Numbered from the stretch's first letter, positions 1 to 7,680 are shown. The stretch is 37,441 nucleotides of DNA from Lentisphaeria bacterium (GCA_017507125.1 JAFWBQ010000114.1:1-37441), one strand, 5' to 3'. Translations and numbers: made by a program. Notes: a model not told the origin generated them from the letters alone.

Positions 1-141
1 AGATTTTCAGCAAAAACTTGAAGAGTATATTTGCTATTTTAACAACGAGAGAGTATCTTTAAAATTAAAAGGAATGAGTCCGGTTCAATTCCGAACCCAT
101 TCCATGTAGTTTAACCCGTCCAAATTTTTGGGGTCACATCA
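1..141 (+). mobile_element. Right end of an IS3-family insertion sequence
   Basis: Downstream of the transposase stop, the sequence GTCCAAATTTTTGGGGTCACATCA ends near 141 with the CA dinucleotide typical of IS3-family right ends. Read on the other strand it begins TGATGTGACCCC and continues AAAAATTTGGACG, resembling the IS150-type left terminus. The exact boundary and any target-site duplication cannot be confirmed without the left end. Confidence 0.6.
2..109 (+). CDS. IS3-family transposase (OrfB), C-terminal end only
   Basis: The reading frame open from the left edge to the TAG at 107-109 encodes 35 residues. They contain the pattern YFNNERVSLKLKGMSPVQFR, the usual last stretch of the DDE integrase core in IS3-family (IS150/IS3 group) OrfB proteins, which carries out transposition. 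The start, the DDE residues and OrfA lie outside the window, so whether the element is intact cannot be judged. The stop is followed within about 35 bases by what looks like the terminal inverted repeat of the element. Confidence 0.8.
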   Translation, partial: DFQQKLEEYICYFNNERVSLKLKGMSPVQFRTHSM

Positions 142-163
142 ATTAAGATTTTCCGGATAAGGG

Positions 164-526
164 TCAGATTTCGTGTTTTGTTGCCGTAGTTCCGCCAGAA
201 GCATTGTCGCGGAGCACCAGCTTGTAGACCTTGTTCAAATTGATGCGATGCCAGACGGCATCGGGTTTATTGTCGCGGTATACGACTTTGATATCCCACA
301 GCACGGAGTCACAGTTGGTAAAGGTGAATTTAGTGGAGTCACCTGCATTCAGGTAACCTTTCAGACGGTCAGGGCCCCATTTGTCCGAACCGGAGCTGCT
401 GATGTATACGCTGAGGATATTATGTTCCGTAGCATTGAACATCGTGAAGTCCTGACTGCCGGCAAAAACCTTGGCGGTGAAGCAGAAGCAGAGAGCGAGA
501 ATGGAGAGCACAGCAAATTTTTTCAT
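164..526 (-). CDS. Small secreted protein of unknown function
   Basis: The 120-residue product starts MKKFAVLSILALCFCF and has a Sec signal peptide with likely cleavage after VFA (about residue 22). The ATG at 526 is chosen over upstream codons because AAAGGAAAAG precedes it and the signal peptide begins there. The mature part (F-N-A-T-E-H-N-I, a V-Y-I-S segment, K-W-G-P-D, L-N-A-G-D-S, then L-W-D-I-K-V-V and a final strand K-V-Y-K-L-V-L) resembles a widespread small all-beta secreted domain with the pattern N-T-G-x-x-I, VYVSPS, WG-x-D-L, LW-D-I-R. I know of no function for that family. It lies just inside the IS element and points the same way as the HlyD-like gene. Confidence 0.7.
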   Translation of the reverse strand: MKKFAVLSILALCFCFTAKVFAGSQDFTMFNATEHNILSVYISSSGSDKWGPDRLKGYLNAGDSTKFTFTNCDSVLWDIKVVYRDNKPDAVWHRINLNKVYKLVLRDNASGGTTATKHEI

Positions 527-680
527 TTTTCTTTTCCTTTTATTTGGAATTGTTTTGTTTTGGTTTAACCATCGTGGTTTCCGTTGATATAAGAGTCCAC
601 ATGCCTCCACTTCTGACAGCAGAATAAACTTTTTTTTGCAAAATCTTTGAATTTTTTGTAAACGCTCCCCGAAGATACCT

Positions 681-1862
681 TTATCTCCCGGCAGAAATTG
701 TTTTTATGGATGGTACTGCAAAGCGATTTCTTATCTCCTCTTGCTGACAGCGCTTTCTGTTTCCATTTTCAGACCTTATTTTTCCGGAGAGCGTCACCAG
801 TACGACGCCGGCGCCGTTCATGGTGACTTTTTTGTCCACAGGCGAAAGGACGCGGAACTTCACCAGATGAAAGACCTTATCCCCCACCGCAGTCCGGGTG
901 CGGGTGGTGTCAAAGCTGACCAGGTCGTAGTATTTCCCCGTGTCGTTGCTGAAAAATTTCCCTTTGGTGCCGTTGGGCAGATGGATGATATCTTTTTCTT
1001 CAAAGTAGGAGTAAATGTAGTACCCCTTGTGGACCCGGTGGATATATGCCGCCGACGTTCCCGCATTGTCCCAGGCGTGGACCGTGTCGGAGTCGGTGAC
1101 GATGATCCCGTCATAAGGAGTGACGATCTTGTAATATTTGCGCTGCTCCTGAAGCAGAGCCAGCTCTTTTTTCATGCCCTGAAGTCTGCTTTCAAGAAGC
1201 GCCACATTCTGTTCCGCCTGACGGATATTGAGTTCCCGGAGTCCTTTGCTGACCTTTTTCTGGTCGTTGACGGCGATTTCCCATGCGGCGTGGGCATCTT
1301 CAAAGGCCTGCTTTTTGGCGCGCATTTCCAATTCGGAAACGCTCTTGGTCTCATAGAGTCTTTTGTAGACTTCCCACTCTTTTGCTGCGCGCTCATAAAG
1401 CTCTCTGGCGCGGCGGGTCTTCCAGGAAATGTTCCTGTAATCCGAGGGCAGCGGATCCAGCCGGGTCAGCTCCAGCTTGGTGCGCTGCAAAGCAAGTTCC
1501 CGTTCCAGGGTCGAGATGGAGTTTTCCACTGAAACGATCTTCTGGCGCAGATCAAAGTCATCGTATTCAAGGATACAATCCCCTTTTTTGACCGGTGTAT
1601 CAGAGTAGAAATGAACCTTTGAAACGTAGGCACCGTATTTGTTCTTGAGCGTGGTGCAGCTGCGTCCCCGGATATAACCGTATCCGGTGATGACCCGGGG
1701 CGACCGGGACTTTTCTGCAGCTTTCTCTTCTTTCTGCTGCGGCTGCTGCTGAAGATCTTCCGGGAGCGCTTTTTTCTGCTCCGGAACCCACAGGCGGCAA
1801 AAACACAATGCCACCGCTGCCCCGGCAATGACGCACAGGGCATAAAGTGCAAATTTTTTCAT
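681..1862 (-). CDS. HlyD-like membrane-fusion (periplasmic adaptor) protein
   Basis: The 393-residue product has an N-terminal signal anchor (about residues 4-22), a low-complexity Gln/Glu/Lys linker to about 50, the first half of a lipoyl/barrel-sandwich domain (GAYVSKVHF...VKKGDCILEYD, about 75-105), a long helical hairpin of coiled-coil character (about 107-245) and the second half (YYKIVTPYDGIIV, about 244-256) leading into a beta-barrel. This is the layout of HlyD/RND/ABC adaptors that link an inner-membrane exporter to an outer-membrane channel. The start is supported by AGGGG upstream and the signal anchor. No exporter or TolC-like gene is in the window, so the substrate is unknown. 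The promoter is at 1923-1951. Confidence 0.75.
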   Translation of the reverse strand: MKKFALYALCVIAGAAVALCFCRLWVPEQKKALPEDLQQQPQQKEEKAAEKSRSPRVITGYGYIRGRSCTTLKNKYGAYVSKVHFYSDTPVKKGDCILEYDDFDLRQKIVSVENSISTLERELALQRTKLELTRLDPLPSDYRNISWKTRRARELYERAAKEWEVYKRLYETKSVSELEMRAKKQAFEDAHAAWEIAVNDQKKVSKGLRELNIRQAEQNVALLESRLQGMKKELALLQEQRKYYKIVTPYDGIIVTDSDTVHAWDNAGTSAAYIHRVHKGYYIYSYFEEKDIIHLPNGTKGKFFSNDTGKYYDLVSFDTTRTRTAVGDKVFHLVKFRVLSPVDKKVTMNGAGVVLVTLSGKIRSENGNRKRCQQEEIRNRFAVPSIKTISAGR

Positions 1863-1922
1863 GGTACCCCTACCTGATTTTCAAATGGATAAAGAGAATC
1901 GTTCTCCTTTTTCCTCAGGTTT

Positions 1923-1951
1923 AATATACCCCTCTTCCCGGGGATTTGCAA
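1923..1951 (-). promoter_or_regulatory. Putative sigma-70-type promoter of the HlyD-like gene
   Basis: On the minus strand TTGCAA (1951-1946) is followed by 17 bases and TATATT (1928-1923), about 60 bases upstream of the ATG at 1862. Same spacing and -10 as other promoters here. Confidence 0.55.
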
Positions 1952-1984
1952 GGAGGAACTTGAAGAAATCTCTTTATCCCGGAC

Positions 1985-2013
1985 TTGCATTCTTCACTTT
2001 CAGGGGATATCTT
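1985..2013 (+). promoter_or_regulatory. Putative promoter of the kinase/FGE gene
   Basis: TTGCAT, 17 bases, TATCTT, ending about 50 bases before the GTG start. It is divergent from the HlyD promoter, with the two core elements about 35 bases apart. Confidence 0.4.
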
Positions 2014-2064
2014 AAACAGGATGTCACATAAATATGTCTGTTTGATTCAAGGAACCATGAAGCT

Positions 2065-4896
2065 GTGTCTGTTTTTCTGAAAGAAGGAACGCTCTTTTCC
2101 GGATGCAAGATCCTTTCCCGGTGCGGCAGAGGGGCTTTCGGCGTCACCTACCTTGCCCAGACACCCCTCGATGAGAAGATCATCATCAAGATGATCTCTT
2201 CACCCGTCGGAGCAGAAAAGGAGCTGAAAGGCGTCCGCAGCTACATGCAGATCGCAGGGAAACACCCCAATCTGCTTCAGATATTCCACTCAGGCGTTAC
2301 GGAAGAGGTCTTTTTCTACACCATGGAGGCCGCCGACAACTGCGGTTCTGACGGGGAATACCGTCCTGCCACTTTGAGCAATCTGCTGAAAAAGTACCAT
2401 TCTTTCACGCCTGAAGAGGCGATCCGCATCATCCGGGAGCTTCTGGAGGCGGTACAGGTCATGCACGAAGCGAAACTGATCCACCGGGACATCAAGCCTG
2501 AAAACATCATCTTTGTCAAGGGCAGACCCAAACTCAGTGATCCCGGACTTGTGACCGAAGTGGGCAAAACCGTCTCATTTGCGGGGACTTTCGGATTTCT
2601 TCCTCCTGAATGTTTCAGCGGCACCGTTCCCATCAGCGAAAACGGCGACCTTTACGCTCTGGGCATGGTCTTTTACTGCATGGTCACAGGATTTCCTCCC
2701 AAAGATTATCCGCGATTACCTCTTGATATGCGGATCGAAGTCTGCCGTCAGCTTACCCCCGCTCTTTTCCGGATGTGCAACAGAAATCCCGGCAAACGCT
2801 TCAGAACCGCCGGGGAGTTTCTTGCCGGACTCCCGGAAAAGCTGGAAAACCCCACCCCCTTTGAGAAGTATCTGCAGGAGTTCCGGAACTGGAAAAGCTG
2901 CAACAGAAATCTGCTGCGATGGATCACTTTCATTCTTGTTGCAGCGGTGCTCCTTCTTGCAGGGGCAGGAACTGCAGGAACCTTTTATTATCAGCGCCGC
3001 CAGCAGCAGCTCCTTGCCTGGCAGCAGGAGTATAAAGAGTTCAAGAGCCGGGACGGCAAAAGGCGGGAGCTTCTTGAGTTCCAGCTTGAAAACTATTTCC
3101 CTGAACTCAGTTGCTCCTATTGCCAGCTGAAAGAGAAACTTGAAAAAGACGCCGCTCAGAACCGCTGGCAGCAGGCAGCGGCGGGAAGCAGAAAAATAGA
3201 GCAGCTTCTTAAGACAGGCGCCGTAAAACATCTTGACGCTCTTCTCCGGCAGAATCCCTCTGAAGCGCAGGAGATCTTTGCTCTTTCAGGCGCATTCCAC
3301 GGATTTCTGACCACGCCCCTTGCCGCCTTTGCCCCCGAAACAGAGATCCGCGCCGCTAAAAAAAAGATAAACATTACAGAGAAAAAGATCTATGATGCCT
3401 GGACAGGGCCCCGCTGCGGCAGAGAGTGGTTCTCTTTTCAGTATCACGACACACGCCTGGTCTTCATGCCCCCGGGGGCACTCCGGATGCGGCACAACGG
3501 CAAACTCGTAAGGCTCCCATACCACTACTGGATCGGTAAATTTGAAGTCACCGGTGAAGATTATTCCATGCAGATGCATGTCAACCCCCGGCGTTCGGGC
3601 GTCAACGGCACCCCTGTGGAGCGGGTCGTCTGGAACGATTTTCTCTACTACTGTTACGTACTCAACAAACGGTTGCAGAGAAGCGGCCATCTGCCCCCGG
3701 GCTATATTTTGCGTCCCCCCACTGAAGCGGAGTGGGAATTCGCCGCCCGGAACGGATGGCTGGGGGAAGATGAACTCCCCATTGAAAAACGCGCCGTCAT
3801 CAAAAGCAACTCCGGCGGACGCACCCATGCTGCAGGCTCCAAAGCCCCCTCAAAGAGCGGCATTTATGATATTTACGGCAATGTGGCTGAAATGGTGCTG
3901 CCTCTTGAACCCGTAACGCAGCAGCTTTCATGCATTATCCGCGGAGGTAATTACAACTCATCTGCTGAAGATTGTTACAACAGGTCTCCTTTCTTGCGTT
4001 ATCAGTGCATCCCCAACACTGTCGGAGTGCGTTTTGTCCTCGCCCCGGGAGACAGCTCCTTTTATGACAGACACTTCTTTCTGGGGGGAGCCCAGCAGAT
4101 CCGTCACGGCGGCAAAGTTTATGAGATCGTAGGCGGTCTGCTGGCAGCATTCAGATGGGAAGAGGCACGGGAGTTTGCCCGGCTTCTGGGCGGCGAACTT
4201 GCCGTTTTTGAAAATAAGAAAGAGATGGCATTTGTCCACGATAATCTGCCCTTGCTCAAATCATGGCCCGCTCATGCCGGGGTGAAAAAAATCGGAAAAA
4301 AATGGTGCTTTGTCAACGACGGACGTGAAGTCAGCTTCGGTACCTGGCGCCCTTTCAAAGGCGAAGGTGAACCTCTCTACGCCGCCTGTTGGAACAACCG
4401 CTGGTATCCGGTGAGTACCATTTCACTGCCTGTTTTCCTCTGCCAGTGGCAGGAAAAGGAGTATCCCCGCCGCAACAGGCATCTTGATTCAGCCTCAAAG
4501 CTCCCCCTTGAACTGGCACGCTTTACCCATGGTGACCGGGAATTCATACTCATCAACTCAAAGATCCATTGGAACGGCGCCTACCGGGTCTGTGAACTGC
4601 TGGGGGGCAGACTGGCAGTTCTGGAGTCGGAGGAGCTCAGAAAAAAAGCTCTGAGCGCCTTAAAAGATTTTTCACACAAACATATTAACCTCGGCGCTTA
4701 CGCCAAACGTGAAAAATGGTTTTTCCTGGATGGCACCCTGATCACTTTTCCCTTGAAAAAGGACCCCTCCAAGGATATTCCGGGAAGGAACAGAAACTTT
4801 GTGGTCATGCATCGGGGAGAGTTTTACGACAGTGTTTACTCAGATGCATTTTTATTTGAACGGCGGCGCAGTTCGTTTTCTTCCAGTTCCCGGTAA
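2065..4896 (+). CDS. Transmembrane Ser/Thr protein kinase fused to a formylglycine-generating-enzyme-like domain and two C-type-lectin-like domains
   Basis: A 943-residue protein. Residues 8-260 form a Hanks-type kinase: glycine loop GRGAFG (21-26), Lys42, catalytic HRDIKPEN (140-147), then DPG (159-161) where DFG is expected, and PPE in place of APE (180-182). A single membrane segment (285-308) follows. Residues about 455-660 resemble the FGE/SUMF1-type domain (PTEAEWEFAAR 552-562, DIYGNVAEM 602-610, GVRFV 654-658). Residues 670-795 and 818-932 each resemble a C-type-lectin-like fold (GGELAVFENKKE; GGRLAVLESEEL). The kinase is predicted cytoplasmic and the rest extracytoplasmic, a possible receptor kinase sensing glycans or protein ligands. 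The start is GTG with AAGGA 11 bases upstream. The last 61 bases overlap the converging sigma-factor gene. Confidence 0.85.
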   Translation: MSVFLKEGTLFSGCKILSRCGRGAFGVTYLAQTPLDEKIIIKMISSPVGAEKELKGVRSYMQIAGKHPNLLQIFHSGVTEEVFFYTMEAADNCGSDGEYRPATLSNLLKKYHSFTPEEAIRIIRELLEAVQVMHEAKLIHRDIKPENIIFVKGRPKLSDPGLVTEVGKTVSFAGTFGFLPPECFSGTVPISENGDLYALGMVFYCMVTGFPPKDYPRLPLDMRIEVCRQLTPALFRMCNRNPGKRFRTAGEFLAGLPEKLENPTPFEKYLQEFRNWKSCNRNLLRWITFILVAAVLLLAGAGTAGTFYYQRRQQQLLAWQQEYKEFKSRDGKRRELLEFQLENYFPELSCSYCQLKEKLEKDAAQNRWQQAAAGSRKIEQLLKTGAVKHLDALLRQNPSEAQEIFALSGAFHGFLTTPLAAFAPETEIRAAKKKINITEKKIYDAWTGPRCGREWFSFQYHDTRLVFMPPGALRMRHNGKLVRLPYHYWIGKFEVTGEDYSMQMHVNPRRSGVNGTPVERVVWNDFLYYCYVLNKRLQRSGHLPPGYILRPPTEAEWEFAARNGWLGEDELPIEKRAVIKSNSGGRTHAAGSKAPSKSGIYDIYGNVAEMVLPLEPVTQQLSCIIRGGNYNSSAEDCYNRSPFLRYQCIPNTVGVRFVLAPGDSSFYDRHFFLGGAQQIRHGGKVYEIVGGLLAAFRWEEAREFARLLGGELAVFENKKEMAFVHDNLPLLKSWPAHAGVKKIGKKWCFVNDGREVSFGTWRPFKGEGEPLYAACWNNRWYPVSTISLPVFLCQWQEKEYPRRNRHLDSASKLPLELARFTHGDREFILINSKIHWNGAYRVCELLGGRLAVLESEELRKKALSALKDFSHKHINLGAYAKREKWFFLDGTLITFPLKKDPSKDIPGRNRNFVVMHRGEFYDSVYSDAFLFERRRSSFSSSSR

Positions 4897-5468
4897 CTGC
4901 TGATGATCCTTCTGAGTTTTTTCAGGCAGCGGCTGCGGATAACATAAACACTGTTTGCCGTCTTCCGGGTGATTCGGCAGATATCCTTCACGGGGCGTCT
5001 CTGGACAAAAGACATATAAAAGACCTGATACACCTCTGAGTCGACGCCGGCTTTCAGTTCCTCAAGCGCCTCATTCAAAATGAACTCCCTCCACTCATCC
5101 ATCATGGAGCTGTCCACCTCATCCGGATAATCAGTCAGGTCATCCATTTCAGAAAGGCCATTACTTCTGCCCCGCCGTTTCAAGGCAGCAAAGAAGGCGA
5201 TCCGGCGCAGAAAATTACGGAACTTGCCCTTGTGGGAATCGTATAAAAAGGAATCCATCTTCCGCCAGAAGATCATCATGACATCCACCATCAGATCATC
5301 ACATTCTGCAGCTGAAAGATTTATTTTCAAACCGGCTTTACAGATCATAGCGGCATATTTGTCGTAAAATTCAAACCAGGCTTTTTCCTCCCCCTCACAG
5401 ACACGGCGGATCAGGGATGTCCGGGTGGTTCCCGGAAAGGGATTTGAGCCCCACTGACTGTGATTCAT
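4836..5468 (-). CDS. ECF-type RNA polymerase sigma factor
   Basis: The 210-residue product has region 2 at about residues 20-95 (WFEFYDKYAAMIC, then DDLMVDVMMIFWRKM and GKFRNFLRRIAFFAALKRRGR, the -10-recognition helices). Region 4 is at about 135-190 (FYMSFVQRRPVKDICRIT, KTANSVYVIRSRCLKKLRR), the helix-turn-helix for -35 recognition. It directs polymerase to a small regulon; ECF factors of this kind are common in PVC bacteria. No anti-sigma factor is adjacent. The neighbour is the membrane kinase converging on its 3' end, which makes control by phosphorylation possible but unproven. The ATG at 5468 has only an AGAAGAG-like site upstream. Confidence 0.85.
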   Translation of the reverse strand: MNHSQWGSNPFPGTTRTSLIRRVCEGEEKAWFEFYDKYAAMICKAGLKINLSAAECDDLMVDVMMIFWRKMDSFLYDSHKGKFRNFLRRIAFFAALKRRGRSNGLSEMDDLTDYPDEVDSSMMDEWREFILNEALEELKAGVDSEVYQVFYMSFVQRRPVKDICRITRKTANSVYVIRSRCLKKLRRIISSYRELEENELRRRSNKNASE

Positions 5469-5516
5469 TTATTTCGATTCTCTTCTGACTTTCTCTTAAT
5501 TCGCTTTGACGGCGTT

Positions 5517-5545
5517 AATATAACACCTCTCTGTTAAAAAAACAA
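5517..5545 (-). promoter_or_regulatory. Putative promoter of the ECF sigma gene
   Basis: Minus strand TTGTTT, 17 bases, TATATT, about 50 bases upstream of the ATG. The -35 is a poor match. Confidence 0.4.
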
Positions 5546-5565
5546 CTTCCTGTACCTGAAAAAAG

Positions 5566-5594
5566 TCAAAAAAAACTCCGGCAGAACCGGAGTT
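5566..5594 (-). terminator. Intrinsic terminator of rpsD
   Basis: AACTCCGG (5574-5581) pairs perfectly with CCGGAGTT (5587-5594) across a 5-base loop. Read on the minus strand, the stem is followed by a run of eight T (5575-5568). It begins 22 bases past the rpsD stop. Confidence 0.9.
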
Positions 5595-5616
5595 TCTTCT
5601 TTGGACCGACGCAAGA

Positions 5617-6222
5617 TCAGCGGGCGTAGAATTCGATCACGCTCATGATCTTGACGCTGACGGGGATCTCTTCGATCTGGGGGACGCGGACCAGAGTGGC
5701 CTTCAGATTGTCCAGATCAACTTCCATGTAAGCGGGGACACTTGCATTGCCCTTCTTTGCCATGGCAGCAACGTTGGGAGACTTCTCAGCGTTGATGGAG
5801 ATCACCTGACCCTCGCGGAGCAGGCATCCGGCACGGTCAACTTTCTTTCCGTCCACAAGAATGTGGCCGTGGTTGACAAACTGCTTGGCAGCGAAGATGG
5901 TGGGAGCGAAACCGGCGCGGTAGACCATAGCGTCCAGACGCAGTTCGAGGCTGCGGAAAAGTTTTTCAGCGGTGTTGCCCAAACCGGCTTTGGCCTTGAG
6001 GTAGGCATTACGCAGATGCTTTTCGCTGACAGCGTAGTAGTTCTTGAGTTTCTGCTTTTCGATCAGCAAAGTACCGTAGGTGGAAAGTTTGCTGCGGCGG
6101 CCCTTGGAGGAGTGGGGTCCGGCAGGCATGGGGCGTTTGACGCTGGGGCAGCTGGGGTCGTTCCAGATGCACTGTCCGATACGGCGGCAGAATTTGTGCT
6201 TTGCTCGACTTGCGGTTGGCAT
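5617..6222 (-). CDS. rpsD: 30S ribosomal protein S4
   Basis: The 201-residue product binds 16S rRNA and nucleates 30S assembly; in other bacteria S4 also represses its own mRNA. It shows the S4 N-terminal domain ([36 protein letters not shown], about residues 46-80). The S4 RNA-binding domain follows ([48 protein letters not shown], about 90-137). The N-terminus lacks the four-cysteine zinc knuckle seen in some S4 proteins. The ATG at 6222 is preferred over a TTG two codons upstream because AAAGGGA sits 7 bases before it. The gene is monocistronic, outside the usual S13-S11-S4-alpha cluster, with its own promoter, leader hairpin and terminator. Confidence 0.97.
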   Translation of the reverse strand: MPTASRAKHKFCRRIGQCIWNDPSCPSVKRPMPAGPHSSKGRRSKLSTYGTLLIEKQKLKNYYAVSEKHLRNAYLKAKAGLGNTAEKLFRSLELRLDAMVYRAGFAPTIFAAKQFVNHGHILVDGKKVDRAGCLLREGQVISINAEKSPNVAAMAKKGNASVPAYMEVDLDNLKATLVRVPQIEEIPVSVKIMSVIEFYAR

Positions 6223-6256
6223 AACCAATCCCTTTCATATTTTTTGTTTCTGTTGC

Positions 6257-6300
6257 ACCGGATCAGGTGTCAAGCCTGTTGAATTGGGGCCCGATCCGGT
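6257..6300 (-). promoter_or_regulatory. Leader hairpin in the rpsD 5' untranslated region
   Basis: ACCGGATC and GATCCGGT (6257-6264 and 6293-6300) form a perfect 8-bp stem. An inner CAGG/CCTG hairpin lies on one side of it. Predicted transcription starts near 6307, so the fold would sit at the very 5' end of the mRNA. It is a candidate site for S4 autoregulation or mRNA stabilisation, inferred from position only. Confidence 0.5.
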
Positions 6301-6313
6301 ATGACGATTTTCT

Positions 6314-6342
6314 AATATAGCACACAAAACCCTCTTTGTCAA
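6314..6342 (-). promoter_or_regulatory. Strong putative rpsD promoter
   Basis: Minus strand TTGACA (6342-6337), 17 bases, TATATT (6319-6314), with an extended -10 TGTGC directly upstream of TATATT. This is the best consensus match in the window, as fits a ribosomal protein gene. Confidence 0.85.
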
Positions 6343-6344
6343 GA

Positions 6345-6373
6345 TTGAAAAAGTACTTTTGCCGAAGTATATT
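6345..6373 (+). promoter_or_regulatory. Putative promoter of the MFS gene
   Basis: TTGAAA, 17 bases, TATATT, about 40 bases upstream of the start codon, back to back with the rpsD promoter (the two -35 boxes are 2 bases apart). Confidence 0.7.
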
Positions 6374-6388
6374 ATGAAACGTACTTTC
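6349..6388 (+). promoter_or_regulatory. Possible operator pair around the MFS promoter
   Basis: AAAAGTACTTTT (6349-6360) is a perfect 12-base palindrome touching the -35 box. A related imperfect palindrome, GAAACGTACTTTC (6376-6388), lies around the expected start site. Both share a GTACTTT core. The arrangement suggests a repressor site pair, but no regulator is identified. Confidence 0.35.
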
Positions 6389-6413
6389 AACACAACTTTT
6401 ATGAGGAGTCATT

Positions 6414-7640
6414 GTGATCATGAGTTTGAAGAGCAAACTTGAAAACGCCTTTCCTCCGGGTCAGGCCGCCGGCGCCTTTTTTCTGAGCGTCGCTCTTTGG
6501 GGCGTGGCATTCGGCTGTTTCCAGTCAGTGGTGAACAACTATCTGACCGATATCCACAACTTTACCGAACTTGAACGGGGATGGCTGGAGTTTTTCCGGG
6601 AAATGCCGGGGCTGCTGTTGGTTTTCATGCTGGCGCTGCTCCACAAGGCGGGGAACTGGAAGGTGATGAAACTGGGCGCCCTCATCGCCTGTCTCGGCGT
6701 GTCGGCGCTGATGATCCCTGCCGACAAGATCTGGGTGATCCTTTTCATCATGATCTGGAGCGCCGGTGAACATCTGATGATGCCCGTCCGCCAGGCACTG
6801 ACCATGGAGATCGCCGCTCCGGGCAAGGGCGGGGTCGCTCTGGGACTTGTTTCGGGAACCATCAACGTGGGAACTGTGGCGGGCAGCCTCATTGTGGCAG
6901 GGATCTTCTTTGCCGCCGTCAACCTTATGGGCGTCACCGACAAGGTGCTGGTCTATAACGCGGTCTGGCTGGTCATCGCTTTGCTTGCCGGAGCCAGCTT
7001 GTACGCCATGTGCATCCCCAAAAACACCGACTCCCCCACCCGGCGTCCCAAACTCTATTTCAACTGGAAATACAAGGTCTTCTATGCCCTTGAACTCTTT
7101 TACGGCGCCCGGAAACAGATTTTTCTCACCTTTGCCCCCTTTGTGCTCATCAAGGTCTATGACTTTGACACAGCTCTCATGGCAGTTCTTTTTGCTGTGG
7201 CCGCCGGGATCAACATCGTCGCCGCTCCTCTGGTGGGGAAACTCACAGACCGCATCGGCTACCGGAACGTGATGATCTATGACACGGTGATCCTCTTTTT
7301 CGTCTGCCTGCTCTACGGATACGCAGGAGACATTTTCCCCCGGCACATCGCCGTCTGGGTGGTGGGAGCCAACTTTCTGCTGGACTCCATCATCAGCACC
7401 ACTGCCCTTGCCACAAATCTCTATGTGAAAGATATTTCAGACAACCGGGACGAATTGACCTCCACCTTGTCCACAGGAATTTCCATCAACCATCTTATTT
7501 CCATCATCGCCGCCCCCGTGGGCGGCTGGATCTGGCTCAAGTTCGGTGTGGGAACGCTTTTTGCCGTCGCCGCAGCCATGGCGGTTTTCAACTCCCTGTG
7601 TGCGCTTCTTGTGCCCCGGCCGAAAATTCAGAATACTTGA
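6414..7640 (+). CDS. Major facilitator superfamily transporter
   Basis: The 408-residue membrane protein has about 12 hydrophobic segments in two halves, separated by a polar loop (about residues 198-222, NTDSPTRRPKLYFNWKY). After the third segment of the C-terminal half it carries LVGKLTDRIGYRNVM, the G-x-x-x-D-R-x-G signature of MFS loop 2-3 type. It should be an inner-membrane secondary transporter; the substrate cannot be told from sequence. GAGGAG (6403-6408) serves either GTG 6414 (5-base spacing) or ATG 6420 (11-base spacing); I keep the former with little confidence. Its stop codon overlaps the -35 box of the next promoter. Confidence 0.85.
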   Translation: MIMSLKSKLENAFPPGQAAGAFFLSVALWGVAFGCFQSVVNNYLTDIHNFTELERGWLEFFREMPGLLLVFMLALLHKAGNWKVMKLGALIACLGVSALMIPADKIWVILFIMIWSAGEHLMMPVRQALTMEIAAPGKGGVALGLVSGTINVGTVAGSLIVAGIFFAAVNLMGVTDKVLVYNAVWLVIALLAGASLYAMCIPKNTDSPTRRPKLYFNWKYKVFYALELFYGARKQIFLTFAPFVLIKVYDFDTALMAVLFAVAAGINIVAAPLVGKLTDRIGYRNVMIYDTVILFFVCLLYGYAGDIFPRHIAVWVVGANFLLDSIISTTALATNLYVKDISDNRDELTSTLSTGISINHLISIIAAPVGGWIWLKFGVGTLFAVAAAMAVFNSLCALLVPRPKIQNT

Positions 7641-7665
7641 TAAATCGGAAAACTTGTGCTATATT
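7637..7665 (+). promoter_or_regulatory. Putative promoter of the leuCD-type operon
   Basis: TTGATA (7637-7642), 17 bases, TATATT (7660-7665), with TTGTGC directly before the -10, as in the rpsD and rnpB promoters. The -35 begins inside the MFS stop codon region. Confidence 0.7.
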
Positions 7666-7680
7666 ATATAAATAACACGG

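Noticed and set aside
2057..2080. Seven-codon open frame (MKLCLFF) starting just before the kinase GTG
   Set aside because: AAGGA lies close to its ATG, so a regulatory uORF is conceivable, but the frame is too short to support and may be chance overlap.
6223..6228. Upstream TTG start for rpsD
   Set aside because: The ribosome binding site would be too close to TTG, and ATG at 6222 has proper spacing.
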